Below are positions 42,428-51,536 of a stretch of DNA of 64,000 nt, one piece after another. A program made the translations under genes and the position numbers. Source of the DNA: Actinophytocola algeriensis (GTDB lineage: Bacteria > Actinomycetota > Actinomycetes > Mycobacteriales > Pseudonocardiaceae). Position 1 is the first letter of the stretch, and every line of letters begins with the position of its first letter. Below the pieces are notes generated by a model. It was given only the letters and a program-made list of their open reading frames with translations, searched no databases and had not been told where the DNA came from. The stretch covers positions 124,001-188,000 of the forward strand of contig NZ_JACHJQ010000010.1 in the NCBI RefSeq assembly GCF_014203735.1, read 5' to 3'.

Positions 42428-43189
42428 GTGTACGCCGAAGAGCGGCAGCAGGTCATCCTCGAACGAGCCCGCTCCCGGGGAAGGGTGGACGTCACCGCAC
42501 TCGCCGACGAGTTCAAGGTGACCACGGAAACCATCCGCCGCGACCTCACCACCCTCGAACGCCACGGTGTCCTCCGCCGGGTCCACGGCGGCGCCATCCC
42601 GTTGGAGCGCCTCGGCCTCGAGCCGGCGCTGTCCACTCGCGAGGTGGTGATGACCGAGGAGAAGACCCGCATCGCGAAGGCGGCGGTCACCGAACTCCCC
42701 AACGAGGGCAGCATCCTCCTCGACGCGGGCTCCACCACCGCCCGCTTCGCCGACGAGCTGCCCACCGACCGCGAGCTGACGGTGGTCACCCACTCGGTGA
42801 ACATCGCGCTGAACCTGACCGCCCGTCCCAACCTGACGATCATGCTGGTCGGCGGGCGGCTGCGCAGCCGCACCCTCGCCACCGTGGACTCGTGGGCACT
42901 GCAGGCGTTGCAGAGCACCTTCGTCGACGTCGCGTTCATTGCCACCAACGGCGTCTCCGTGGAACGTGGCCTCACCACCCCGGACACCGCGGAGGCGATG
43001 ATCAAGCGGGCGGCCGTGGCGAGCGCCCGCCGCTGTGTCCTGCTGGCCGACCACACCAAGGTGGGCAACGACTACTTCGCCCGCTTCGCCGAACTCCGCG
43101 ACATCGACACGTTCATCACCGACACCGAGGTCGACAGCGCCACCGCCGCCGAGATCGCGAGCGCGGGCCCCCGCGTGGTCACCGTCTGA
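42428..43189 (+). CDS. DeoR-family transcriptional regulator
   Basis: Full-length sugar-responsive repressor-type regulator, 253 aa. The N-terminal winged HTH has the family signature (VDVTALADEFKVTTETIRRD, 20-39) followed by RRVHGGA; the C-terminal sensor has ILLDAGSTTARFA, TVVTHSVNIA, LVGGRLRSRT and CVLLADHTKVG. The GTG at 42428 follows GAAGGAGAG. It is divergent from the DUF5988-like gene across an inverted repeat, and its sensor domain is the likely parent of the truncated protein at 41494. It might couple the cluster to carbon supply. No ligand can be named. Confidence 0.9.
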   Translation: MYAEERQQVILERARSRGRVDVTALADEFKVTTETIRRDLTTLERHGVLRRVHGGAIPLERLGLEPALSTREVVMTEEKTRIAKAAVTELPNEGSILLDAGSTTARFADELPTDRELTVVTHSVNIALNLTARPNLTIMLVGGRLRSRTLATVDSWALQALQSTFVDVAFIATNGVSVERGLTTPDTAEAMIKRAAVASARRCVLLADHTKVGNDYFARFAELRDIDTFITDTEVDSATAAEIASAGPRVVTV

Positions 43190-43192
43190 CCC

Positions 43193-43678
43193 TCACCCGG
43201 CAACGCCGTGCCGCACGCCGATCCCGTCCAGCTCGGCCAGATCGTCATCGGAGAGCCGGATTCCCGCGCCCGCGACGTTCTCCGTCGGGTGCGCCACCGA
43301 CGAGGTGCCTGCGACGAGCAGGATGTTCGGCGATCGTCGCAGCAGCCAGGCCAGGGCGACCGACATCGGTGTCGTGCCCAACCGCGCGGCGACCGCCGAC
43401 AGCGCGGAAGACCGCAGCTCGACGAGGGTGCCGAACGCCTCGGCGAGCGAGCCGGGTCGCGGTCCCTGGGCGTCGCCGAGCCGCAGGTTGACCAGGTCGA
43501 GCCGCTCGAGGCCGAGGGTGTCGAGGTCCTCGTGGACGGCGCGGCGCAGATCCGCCGGCCGCCGGGCCGGGGACCGGCCACCCCGCTGCATGGCGCCGTA
43601 GCCGAACCGGGTGACGGTCAGCTCGCCGAGGGACCAGGTGCCACCGGGCAGGGAAACAGTGGGTACGTCAGTGCTCAT
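43193..43678 (-). pseudogene. Internally deleted aldo/keto reductase
   Basis: The 161-codon frame starts like an aldo/keto reductase of about 280 aa (MSTDVPTVSL ... FGYGAMQ), jumps to RRAVHEDLDTLGLERLDLVN, and after FGTLVELRS jumps again to SALSAVAARLGTTPMSVALA, ending with the usual ENVAGAGIRLSDDDLAELD. The stretches that would carry the catalytic Asp, Tyr, Lys and His are missing, so it cannot be an active reductase. Both junctions keep the frame. It is convergent with the DeoR gene, 3 nt apart, and lies next to other decayed genes. A functional mini-protein cannot be excluded but is unlikely. Confidence 0.75.
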
Positions 43679-43819
43679 GCCGTCGATCTTCAATCGCCAG
43701 CAGGTCGCCGGAGGGTGGCGGGCGAGCGCGTGCGGGCCGAAATCCTCGGCGCCGTAGTAGGGCAGGACGAGCCCGGCACCGACCCATGAGGTCACCTCGG
43801 CGCTGGCTGCGGCGGGTGT

Positions 43820-44080
43820 GCCGCTTCGACCGCCCGGCGCCGGGGACAGCCCCACACCGCGACGAGCCGGACGGGACGGCGACGACCTCGACCGCGAGCT
43901 GGCCGCCGTGACGGACCGCGCCACCCCGCGGAACCGGTCGTCCTGGTCTGCCACTCCTCCGGCGCTACCCGGTACTGCGCTACACCGCGGCCCACCGCGA
44001 CCGCGTGCACTCGGTCGTGCTCCTCGACGGCGTGGACCCCGCCCTGGACTTGAGGTCCTGGGCGGACGTGCGGACGGCGC
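43820..44080 (+). pseudogene. Alpha/beta-hydrolase remnant, frameshifted
   Basis: Fragments of one hydrolase occur in shifting frames: DGDDLDRELAAVTDRATP, then after a frame change EPVVLVCHSSGAT with a serine nucleophile elbow, then in a third frame YTAAHRDRVHSVVLLDGVDP ending near 44080. At least two frameshifts separate them and there is no start with a ribosome site. Together with the deleted reductase it marks decayed DNA between the two clusters. Confidence 0.65.
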
Positions 44081-45120
44081 CGGGAAGGACTGGACCCTGC
44101 CCGCGGTGCAGCCGTGGATCAAGTATCGAGTCGGATAGCCCGCCTCTGCTTGTCGAGGTGGGGCTAGCGTCGACGATGGTGGGTGATTCGAAGCACGGAA
44201 CTCCCCTTCCGCAACTGATAGTCAGCGTGGAAAGTGTGGCAGCGGACCGCGGACCGGGACCAGACATTTCAGCCCTGGCTGAAACCGGTCACTCATCACC
44301 ACCGTGTTGTCCGCAAGGCAGGGGCGTTGAAGTCCACGTGGAACGGCTTCGCGCCGACCAGGGTGCGGACGAAGACGTGTCGCGGCATCTCTCGCGTCGC
44401 GCCCATTCACGCAGGTGCCGTTGAGCCGGGTCGGCGACGCGGGTGCCCGCGTCGGCGAAGTGGCGAACCGCCTGCGCACCAACGTGAAAACTCCTCGGAG
44501 AGGCGCGCCCTCCGCGTCAGCTCGCTGCGCGCCATACGCAACTCCTGATCATGGATTCGGACACCAACGCGTCGGTGACCGACAACCTGCGTGGACGAGG
44601 GCCCGGGCCGGCATCCGGGCCCGACCGGCGCTCGAAGATGTTGATCCACAGCTATTGACAACAGCTCCCCAACCGGCATCCTGAGATATAGGCAAGTGTT
44701 CAACGAACAAGAGCAGACGAATCCTTGGGGGAATCTAAGACATGGTGGGTCCACGCACATGTACGTTTGCCGCACGGTCCTGGATCGCGGCCAGTGATCG
44801 GGACGGGAACGTCGGACTGACCATTGCGCGGACGTCCCAAGATCATCGTTCTGATGGTGTGACGTAGCGCGGTCGATTGCTGGGACGCCTCCCACTGGGG
44901 TAGGCCGTGCGGCGCCAATCCGGCCACGCCGCACCTCTCGCCAGGCAGCCTTCCGCGGGCTCCCACGAACTGATCGACGGTCTGTCGCTCAGAAACGGGC
45001 GGACACCGGGCCGAGCACGCCGGTGGTGCCATGCGGGACCCTTCACGCCGGCCACTCGCCTGCACCGATGAGCTCGAAACCACCTTGCACGAAACAAGTG
45101 TGGCTTGCTGTCTCCGTTGT
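44081..45120. other. About 1 kb without a recognisable gene, boundary between clusters
   Basis: Several open frames exist, the longest about 175 codons on the minus strand (44407-44934), but none shows a protein family, a convincing ribosome site or steady codon bias. Base composition is less GC-rich around 44640-44760 than in the genes on either side. I see no repeats or mobile-element ends. The StrR-like gene starts shortly after, so the last part probably contains its promoter. Confidence 0.55.
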
Positions 45121-45137
45121 GTTTTGACATGCAAAAC
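45121..45137. promoter_or_regulatory. Short inverted repeat before the StrR-like gene
   Basis: GTTTTG and CAAAAC flank ACATG, 17 nt before the ATG at 45154 and directly before its GGGAGGA ribosome site. It is AT-rich against its surroundings. It could be a small operator or mRNA hairpin that affects initiation. Confidence 0.35.
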
Positions 45138-45153
45138 GGGAGGACGCTTTTCC

Positions 45154-46167
45154 ATGTCCGAAAGAACCCCGCGCGATTCACCGTCCGGTCCGGTCACGAA
45201 CGACAGTGTCCCCGTCACCAGGGTGCCGATAAGCTCACTGGGTGCACCCGATTCGCCTCGCATGAACGGCCAAAACGACACGCACGCCCGAATGCTGGCG
45301 GACTGCGGGGCCACCCTGCCACCGATCCTGGTCCAGCGCTCCTCCATGCGGGTGATCGACGGTGCCCACCGAGTCCGAGCCGCGATCTTGCGTGGCCAGA
45401 GTGAGATCGACGCGATCCTGGTCGACAGTGGCGCCGAGGACGCCTTCGTGTTGGCGGTGAAGGCCAACAACAGGCACGGCCTCCCCTTGTCCCTGGCTGA
45501 TCGCAGAGCAGCCGCAGAACGGATCCTCAACTCCCATCCACACTGGTCGGACCGCGCCATCGCAGCGATCACGGGTCTGTCCGACAAGACCGTGGGCGCG
45601 GCCAGGCGCCGTTCGGCCGCGGAAATTCCGCAGACACACATCAGGATCGGTCGCGACGGCTCCGCTCGGCCCCTGGACACCTCGCCCGGCCGGAGGAAGG
45701 CGGCCGAGCTACTCGCTGAACGTCCCAACGCGTCTCTGCGAGAGATCAGCGCGGAGGCAGGCATCTCCGCAAGCACCGTTCGAGATGTCCGTGACCGCAT
45801 TCGCCAGGGGCAGGCATTCGTCCCGGAACAACGAAGCCCGCAGATCCAGCAACCGCGGCCGTCCGCATCCGCACCGACACCGGAAGCCGCGACGGAAGGT
45901 TCACGGGTCCTGTCGAAGGCGCCGACGGAGACACTCAAGATCCTGCGGTCCGATCCGTCGCTGCGTCTCACGGAGCAAGGACGACTGCTCCTGCGCGCTC
46001 TGGAAGCGTGGACGGTCGACGAAGGCACCAGGGATCGGCTCGCCGCCAGCGTCCCACAGCACTGCGTACCTCTGATAGCCGACCTCATTACACAGAACAC
46101 GAAAGCTTGGCAACAGCTGGCCAGTCAACTCAGACAAGCGCACGAAGACTGCCTGTCGGCCGAATGA
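45154..46167 (+). CDS. StrR-like ParB/Srx-domain transcriptional regulator
   Basis: Probable pathway activator of the second cluster. The 337-aa protein has an N-terminal ParB/sulfiredoxin-fold domain (about 20-110: VPISSL, LPPILVQRSSMRVIDGAHRV, EDAFVLAVKANNRHGLPLSLADR) followed by a helix-turn-helix (HWSDRAIAAITGLSDKTVGAA) and a Pro-rich hinge near 225-250. This is the layout of StrR, NovG and related antibiotic regulators. The ATG at 45154 follows GGGAGGA at 10 nt; the earlier in-frame start at 45031 has no such site. It is first of a run of plus-strand genes up to 59376. StrR-like proteins bind GTTC...GAAC palindromes; one candidate is at 55200. Confidence 0.9.
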   Translation: MSERTPRDSPSGPVTNDSVPVTRVPISSLGAPDSPRMNGQNDTHARMLADCGATLPPILVQRSSMRVIDGAHRVRAAILRGQSEIDAILVDSGAEDAFVLAVKANNRHGLPLSLADRRAAAERILNSHPHWSDRAIAAITGLSDKTVGAARRRSAAEIPQTHIRIGRDGSARPLDTSPGRRKAAELLAERPNASLREISAEAGISASTVRDVRDRIRQGQAFVPEQRSPQIQQPRPSASAPTPEAATEGSRVLSKAPTETLKILRSDPSLRLTEQGRLLLRALEAWTVDEGTRDRLAASVPQHCVPLIADLITQNTKAWQQLASQLRQAHEDCLSAE

Positions 46168-46275
46168 GCCGTACGCCGGCTACTCGTCATGCCAACGCGA
46201 TGCACGGGGTGACCACTGTGTCCTCGACACGAGGAGGGGTTCGGCCTGATCGGCTATCTGATTCGCCGGATCTGC

Positions 46276-47193
46276 ATGTCCGTTCTGGTCGTGATCGGCG
46301 TGTCCATCTTCGTCTTCGCCCTGCTGCACGTGATCTACCCATCGCCCGCCAGGGACGTACTCGGCCTACGCGCACCACAGATGGCCGTCGACGCGTGGAA
46401 CAAGGCCCATGGCTATGACGACCCGGCAGCGGTGCAGTACCTGCGCTACGTCAAGGACCTGTTGCACGGGAACCTCGGCTATTCCTACATCGAGAACCAG
46501 TCGGTCCTCGCGCTGTTCGAAGGGCGGATGGCCCGCAGTGCGTACATGTCCGGCATCTCGCTCGCACTCGCCGTCCTGATCGCCATCCCGCTGGGCGTCT
46601 TCCAGGCGGTGAAGCGCAACAGCATCGGCGACCTCGTCGTCACGAGCACAGCGTTCACCCTCTACTCGATGCCGGTGTTCTTCCTCGGTCTGCTTCTCAT
46701 CCAGGTGTTCGCGCTGTCGTTGCCGGTCTTCAGCTTCCAGGCGAGCCAGTCGACATCCCTGCTGACGGTCATCGCCGACTGGCACGCCATGACTCTGCCG
46801 ATCGCCACGATGACCCTGATATCGGTCGCCGCCTTCTCCCGCTACATGCGGTCCTCCTCGATGGACGTGCTCGCGCAGGACTACATCAGGGTCGCGCGGG
46901 CCAAGGGTCTGCCGGAGCGGCTGGTGCTGCTGCGGCACCTCGTCCGCAACGCCAGCCTGCCCATAGTGACGCTGGTCGGTCTGTCGCTACCGCAGCTGCT
47001 GACAGGAAACCTCATCACCGAGCAGCTGTTCAACTACCCGGGTCTGGGACTGCTCTTCTTCGACAGCCTGAAGAAGGCGGACTACCCGGTGCTGCTCGCC
47101 TATACCCAGGCCGCCGCCATCCTCGTGGTCGCCGGCAACCTGATCGCGGACATCGCGCTGAGCATCGCCGATCCGCGGATCCGGCTGAGGTGA
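46276..47193 (+). CDS. Oligopeptide ABC transporter permease (DppB/OppB-like)
   Basis: First inner-membrane permease of a peptide/nickel-type importer. From the ATG at 46276 the protein has 305 aa with six predicted helices and the EAA-loop signature RVARAKGLPERLVLLRHLVRNA, then the DppB ending NYPGLGLLFFDSL. No ribosome site precedes this ATG. Thirty bases upstream, in frame, CTG at 46246 has GAGGAGGGG six bases before it and would restore the family N terminus (LIGYLIRRICMSVLVV), so the true start may be this rare codon. The next gene encodes the DppC-like partner, 30 nt downstream. Confidence 0.92.
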   Translation: MSVLVVIGVSIFVFALLHVIYPSPARDVLGLRAPQMAVDAWNKAHGYDDPAAVQYLRYVKDLLHGNLGYSYIENQSVLALFEGRMARSAYMSGISLALAVLIAIPLGVFQAVKRNSIGDLVVTSTAFTLYSMPVFFLGLLLIQVFALSLPVFSFQASQSTSLLTVIADWHAMTLPIATMTLISVAAFSRYMRSSSMDVLAQDYIRVARAKGLPERLVLLRHLVRNASLPIVTLVGLSLPQLLTGNLITEQLFNYPGLGLLFFDSLKKADYPVLLAYTQAAAILVVAGNLIADIALSIADPRIRLR

Positions 47194-47223
47194 CCGGACG
47201 GACCCGAGGCAAGGAGGGCGATC

Positions 47224-48141
47224 TTGGCAATGTGGTCGATGTTCTTCCCGTTCGGTCGGCGACGGGCCACCGAGGACAGAGCAGACGAACCGGTACTGGA
47301 CCGCCGACCGCTCCCCCTGCGCCGGGCCACCGGCAACAGGTTGGCCGTGATCGGCTTTGCCATGCTCATCTTCTTTCTGCTCTTCTCCTTCGTCGGGCCA
47401 CTCGTCTACCGCACCAACCAGGATGTGATCAGCCTCGTCGACGCCAACCAGCCACCGTCGGCCGCGCACCTGCTGGGCACCGACGCCAACGGTTTCGACC
47501 AGCTCGGCCGGCTCATGAAGGGCGGGCAGACCTCCCTGGAGATCGGCCTGTTCGCCGCGGTCGTCGCTGTCACGATCGGCACGCTGTGGGGCACTGTCGC
47601 CGCGTTGTCCAACAAGACCGTCGATTCGATCATGATGCGCGTGGTCGACGTGTTCCTTTCCGTCCCGTTCCTCTTCGTGGTGCTGATTCTCGCGGTCACA
47701 TTCGTTCCCTCGGTACTGTCGTTGTCCCTTGTCATCGGCGGCTTCTCCTGGCAGGTACCGGCGAGACTGGTCCACAGCGAAGTACTGATACTGCGGGAAC
47801 AGGATTTCATCAGCGCTGCCCGGATTGCGGGTACGCCCCCGTGGCGGCTGATCATCAGGCACCTGGTGCCCAACACGCTCGGCGTCGTCATCGTCAACAT
47901 GACGTTCCAGGTGGCCGACGCGATCCTGGCCGTCGCCTACGTCGGCTTCCTCGGCTTCGGCCTGCAGTTCCCGGACGTGGACTGGGGGGACATGCTCTCG
48001 GACGGCATGCAGTACATGCAGGCCGGCTACTGGTGGCTCGTCTACCCCGCCGGCGTCTGCATCGTGCTGACCGTCGTCGCGTTGAACTTCATCGGCGACG
48101 CGGCGCGCGACGCCACGGACGTACGGCTGCGGCACAGGTAG
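47224..48141 (+). CDS. Oligopeptide ABC transporter permease (DppC/OppC-like)
   Basis: Second permease of the importer, 305 aa. It has the OppC layout: a basic cytoplasmic N terminus, one TM helix (RLAVIGFAMLIFFLLFSFVG), a periplasmic loop with the typical HLLGTDANGFDQLGRLMKGG segment, then five helices around the EAA loop (FISAARIAGTPPWRLIIRHLVPN). The TTG at 47224 lies six bases after AAGGAGGG; the ATG at 47230 would be twelve bases away, so TTG is favoured. The substrate is unknown. In natural-product clusters such importers may take up peptides, precursors or the product itself. Confidence 0.93.
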   Translation: MAMWSMFFPFGRRRATEDRADEPVLDRRPLPLRRATGNRLAVIGFAMLIFFLLFSFVGPLVYRTNQDVISLVDANQPPSAAHLLGTDANGFDQLGRLMKGGQTSLEIGLFAAVVAVTIGTLWGTVAALSNKTVDSIMMRVVDVFLSVPFLFVVLILAVTFVPSVLSLSLVIGGFSWQVPARLVHSEVLILREQDFISAARIAGTPPWRLIIRHLVPNTLGVVIVNMTFQVADAILAVAYVGFLGFGLQFPDVDWGDMLSDGMQYMQAGYWWLVYPAGVCIVLTVVALNFIGDAARDATDVRLRHR

Positions 48142-48156
48142 TGGCGCGCAAGGTAG

Positions 48157-48173
48157 GAATGACCAGGTCATTC
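48157..48173. promoter_or_regulatory. 8-bp palindrome directly before the fused ATPase gene
   Basis: GAATGACC-A-GGTCATTC (48157-48173) is perfectly symmetric around one base and touches the AGGAGGT ribosome site of the gene at 48194. As DNA it could be an operator; as RNA it could shield the ribosome site. Confidence 0.5.
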
Positions 48174-48193
48174 GAAGGAGGTGCAGAGGTCTG

Positions 48194-50332
48194 ATGGCGC
48201 CGCTCCTCGACGTCCAGAACCTGTCGACGTCGATCAAGCTCACGAGCTCCACCGTGCACGCCGTCGACAACGTCAGCCTCCGGGTCGGCAAAGGCGAGAC
48301 GCTCGGCATCGTCGGCGAGTCCGGCTGCGGCAAGTCCGTGACGGGTTTGTCGATCATGGGTCTGCTGCCTCCCGGAGGGGCGGTCACCGGCGGCTCGATC
48401 AAGCTGAACGGCCGTGAACTCGTTGGCCTGCAGAAGGAAGAGGTGCGGCGGATCAGGGGCAACCAGATCGCGATGATCTTCCAGGACCCGCTCACATCGC
48501 TCGACCCGACCAAGACCATCGGCTACCAGGTGGCCGAGCCGGTGCGGTTGCACCGGAACGTCTCCAGAAAGGCGGCTCTGGACCGGGCTGTCGAGGTACT
48601 GGGTTTGGCGGGTGTGCCGCAACCAAGGGAAAGGCTGGACAACTACCCGCACCAGCTCTCCGGCGGCCTACGGCAGCGGGTGATGATCGCCATGGCGCTG
48701 GCCTGTGAGCCGGAACTGCTGATCGCGGACGAGCCGACGACGGCGCTCGATGTCACGATACAGGCGCAGATCCTCGCCCTGCTGAGGGATCTGAAGGAGC
48801 GGCTCGGCATGGCGATACTGTTGATCACGCACGACATGGGGGTGGTCGCGGGGCACACCGACCGGGTCTGTGTGATGTACGCGGGTCAGGTGGTGGAGAC
48901 CTCCGGCGTGGTCCCGCTGTTCCGGGAGACGCGCCATCCGTACACCCGGGCGCTGCTCGCATCCATCCCCCGGTTCCGCCAGGGCCGGGAAAACGCACTG
49001 CCCGCCATCCCCGGCCTGCCGCCCGACCTGTCCCGCCCGCCCCGGGGCTGCAGGTTCGCCGCCAGGTGCTTTCGGGCCACGGAGAAGTGCCGGGCCGAGG
49101 AACCGCCGTTGACCGGGCCGACATCCGCGCACCGGTACTCCTGCTGGCATCCGCTGAACGAGCCACGCACGCTGGCGGTGTCCGGAGTGGACGTCAGCGG
49201 GACCACGGGGACCGACCTGGTCGCGCCCGACGCGCGGAGCCCCCGGACCGCGGACGGCATCCGTACCAGCGCAACGGAACACAAGCCCGAGACGGCTACC
49301 GCGAACGGCGACCGAGAGGGCCCGCTGCTGGATCTGCGCAACCTGGTGAAGGAATACCCCGTCGGCTCGAACGCGGTCCTGCGGCGCAACGCGGCAAGAG
49401 TCAAAGCGGTCTCGGACGTCTCCTTCTCCATGCCGGCAGGCACCACGTTCGGCCTGGTCGGTGAGTCCGGGTGCGGCAAGACGACAATCGGCAAGATGAT
49501 CGTGGCGCTGGAACGGCCGGACTCCGGCTCGGTCACGTTCGGCGGCGTCGACGTGGCCAAGCTCCGGCGGGCCGAGCTGCGGCGCGAACGCCGCGACCTG
49601 CAGCTGGTTTTCCAGGATTCGCACTCGTCGCTGGACCCCCGGATGCGGATCGGTTCGATCATCGCCGAGCCCCTCCACGCACAGCACTGGGGAAGCAGGC
49701 AGGCACGGCGGGAGCGCGTCTTCGAACTGCTCGCAGAAGTGGGGCTGCCGAAGAACACAGTGGAGCGTTATCCGCACGAGTTTTCCGGCGGCCAGCGCCA
49801 GCGCATCGGCCTGGCGAGGGCACTCAGCCTCAACCCGAGGCTCATCGTGCTGGATGAACCCGTCAGCGCTTTGGACGTGTCCATCAGGGCGCAGATGCTC
49901 AACCTGATGACGCGGCTGCAGGCGTCGCACGGCCTGACCTATCTGGTGGTCTCGCACGACCTCACGGTCGTCAGACATCTCGCGGACCGGATCGGCGTGA
50001 TGTACCTGGGTAAACTCGTCGAGATCGGCTCCGGGTCCGACATCTACGAACGGCCCGCGCACCCGTACACGGCAGGGCTGATCGCCGCCATCCCGTTGCC
50101 CAGCCCCGCCGCGGAGCACGCCAAGAAGGAACCCGCCATCACCGGCGAGCTGCCCAGCCCGGTGCACCCACCATCGGGATGCCGCTTTCGCACCAGGTGC
50201 CGGTTCGCGCAGGAACGCTGTGCCGTCGAAGAACCCGAACCACGTTCGTTCGGCCCAGGTCACCTGGCTGCCTGTCATTTCCCGTTGCGGACGGCAACTC
50301 CTCCTGAGACCACGGCCGACTTCGCCGGCTGA
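48194..50332 (+). CDS. Fused oligopeptide ABC transporter ATPase (OppD-OppF type, two ATPase domains)
   Basis: Powers the peptide importer. The 712-aa protein joins two complete ATPases. Domain 1 (about 1-320) has Walker [11 protein letters not shown], signature LSGGLRQRV and Walker [10 protein letters not shown]. Domain 2 (about 375-690) has [19 protein letters not shown] and LIVLDEPVS. Each ends in the oligopeptide-type C-terminal extension with HPYT and a Cys-rich segment ([28 protein letters not shown]), which in some Dpp systems holds an iron-sulfur cluster. Usually these are two genes, but fused forms are known. The operon with the two permeases is clear. The binding protein is encoded separately at 56202. 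Confidence 0.95.
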   Translation: MAPLLDVQNLSTSIKLTSSTVHAVDNVSLRVGKGETLGIVGESGCGKSVTGLSIMGLLPPGGAVTGGSIKLNGRELVGLQKEEVRRIRGNQIAMIFQDPLTSLDPTKTIGYQVAEPVRLHRNVSRKAALDRAVEVLGLAGVPQPRERLDNYPHQLSGGLRQRVMIAMALACEPELLIADEPTTALDVTIQAQILALLRDLKERLGMAILLITHDMGVVAGHTDRVCVMYAGQVVETSGVVPLFRETRHPYTRALLASIPRFRQGRENALPAIPGLPPDLSRPPRGCRFAARCFRATEKCRAEEPPLTGPTSAHRYSCWHPLNEPRTLAVSGVDVSGTTGTDLVAPDARSPRTADGIRTSATEHKPETATANGDREGPLLDLRNLVKEYPVGSNAVLRRNAARVKAVSDVSFSMPAGTTFGLVGESGCGKTTIGKMIVALERPDSGSVTFGGVDVAKLRRAELRRERRDLQLVFQDSHSSLDPRMRIGSIIAEPLHAQHWGSRQARRERVFELLAEVGLPKNTVERYPHEFSGGQRQRIGLARALSLNPRLIVLDEPVSALDVSIRAQMLNLMTRLQASHGLTYLVVSHDLTVVRHLADRIGVMYLGKLVEIGSGSDIYERPAHPYTAGLIAAIPLPSPAAEHAKKEPAITGELPSPVHPPSGCRFRTRCRFAQERCAVEEPEPRSFGPGHLAACHFPLRTATPPETTADFAG

Positions 50333-50367
50333 GCCGAAACACCCACTTCCGAAGAAAGCAGCAGCAC

Positions 50368-51369
50368 ATGGAATACCGTCACCTCGGCCGAAGCGGCCTG
50401 AAGATCAGTGAGATCACGTACGGGAACTTTCTCACGCACGGATCGCAGATCGACGAAGACGTCGCGTCCGCCTGTGTCGCGACCGCGCTCGATGTCGGCA
50501 TCACCACCTTCGACACCGCGGACGAATACGCGGAGACCAGGGCCGAGGAGGTGCTCGGCAGAGCGCTGCGCGGTGTACGCCGCGAATCCGTCGAGATCTG
50601 CACCAAGGTCTACTGGCCGACCGGCCCCGGGGTCAACGACCGCGGCCTGTCCCGCAAACACATCATGGAATCCGCGAACGCGTCGCTGCGGCGACTGCGG
50701 ACCGACTACGTGGACCTCTACCAGGCTCATGCGTTCGATCACGAGACGCCGCTCGAGGAGACCCTCCGGGCCTTCGACGACCTGATCAGACAGGGCAAGG
50801 TGCTCTACGTAGGTGTCTCGGAGTGGCGCGCCGAGGAGATCTCGGCGGCACTGGCGATCGCCGGCGAGCTCGGGCTGGACCGGATCGTGTCCAACCAGCC
50901 GGAGTACAACATGATCTGGCGTGTCGTCGAGTCCGAGGTCGTGCCGCTCTGCACGCGGGAAGGAATCAGCCAGATCGTCTGGGCGCCGATCGCGCAGGGC
51001 ACGCTCACCGGCAAGTACCTGCCGGGTTCCGCGCCTCCCGCCGGGTCACGGGCTACCGACGACCGCGGCGGCTCCGAGTGCATCGCGCAGTATTTGACCG
51101 ACGACATCCTCAGCCGGGTACAACAGCTGCGCCCGGTCGCCGACGAGGCCGGCCTGACTCTCGCCCAACTCGCCGTGGCGTGGACGCTGCAGAACCCGAA
51201 CGTCGCCTCGGCGATAGTGGGTGCCAGTCGACCCGAGCAGATCCGGGAGAACGTGCGCGCGGCCGGAGTGACACTCGACAAGGCACTGCTGCGGCGAATC
51301 GACGAGATTCTGGCCGGGCAGATAGTCACTGATCCGGCGAAGACAGCCAGTCCGGCGGTACGTCCCTGA
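50368..51369 (+). CDS. Aldo/keto reductase (Kv-beta-like)
   Basis: NADPH-dependent oxidoreductase of 333 aa with the full catalytic set: Asp and Tyr in FDTADEYAE, Lys in EICTKVYWP and His in LYQAHAFDH. The sequence MEYRHLGRSGLKISEITYGN and the C-terminal GASRPEQIREN motif place it near the Kv-beta/YghZ group. The ribosome site is weak (AAGAAAG). It lies 35 nt after the ATPase gene and is followed by a strong hairpin, so it closes the transporter operon. It may reduce an aldehyde or ketone intermediate of the second pathway. The substrate is unknown. Confidence 0.92.
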   Translation: MEYRHLGRSGLKISEITYGNFLTHGSQIDEDVASACVATALDVGITTFDTADEYAETRAEEVLGRALRGVRRESVEICTKVYWPTGPGVNDRGLSRKHIMESANASLRRLRTDYVDLYQAHAFDHETPLEETLRAFDDLIRQGKVLYVGVSEWRAEEISAALAIAGELGLDRIVSNQPEYNMIWRVVESEVVPLCTREGISQIVWAPIAQGTLTGKYLPGSAPPAGSRATDDRGGSECIAQYLTDDILSRVQQLRPVADEAGLTLAQLAVAWTLQNPNVASAIVGASRPEQIRENVRAAGVTLDKALLRRIDEILAGQIVTDPAKTASPAVRP

Positions 51370-51415
51370 CCCGGCTCCGGCACCGAGCCCGAGCGCCGCG
51401 GCCGGTCGGCCCGGT

Positions 51416-51461
51416 ACTCGCAATGGCCTGCCCCGGTCTCCTCGCGCAGGCCATTGCGAGT
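51416..51461. terminator. Perfect 15-bp stem hairpin after the aldo/keto reductase
   Basis: ACTCGCAATGGCCTG (51416-51430) pairs with CAGGCCATTGCGAGT (51447-51461) around a 16-nt loop, about 45 bp past the stop at 51369. It is the first strong terminator-like structure since the regulator gene and separates the transporter operon from the oxygenase gene. Confidence 0.82.
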
Positions 51462-51536
51462 TCCGGTTCACCGCTGTAACAATCAGACGGTTAGTAGAAG
51501 TTCACGGATCCCGACGACTCGAACGGTCGGTTGATT

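Noticed and set aside
44407-44934. Possible 175-aa minus-strand gene in the boundary region
   Set aside because: No family resemblance, no ribosome site, and the composition is unlike neighbouring proteins.
45154-46167. ParB chromosome-partitioning protein
   Set aside because: It has the ParB/Srx fold, but there is no ParA neighbour and no centromere-like sites. The domain order and cluster setting fit StrR-type regulators better.
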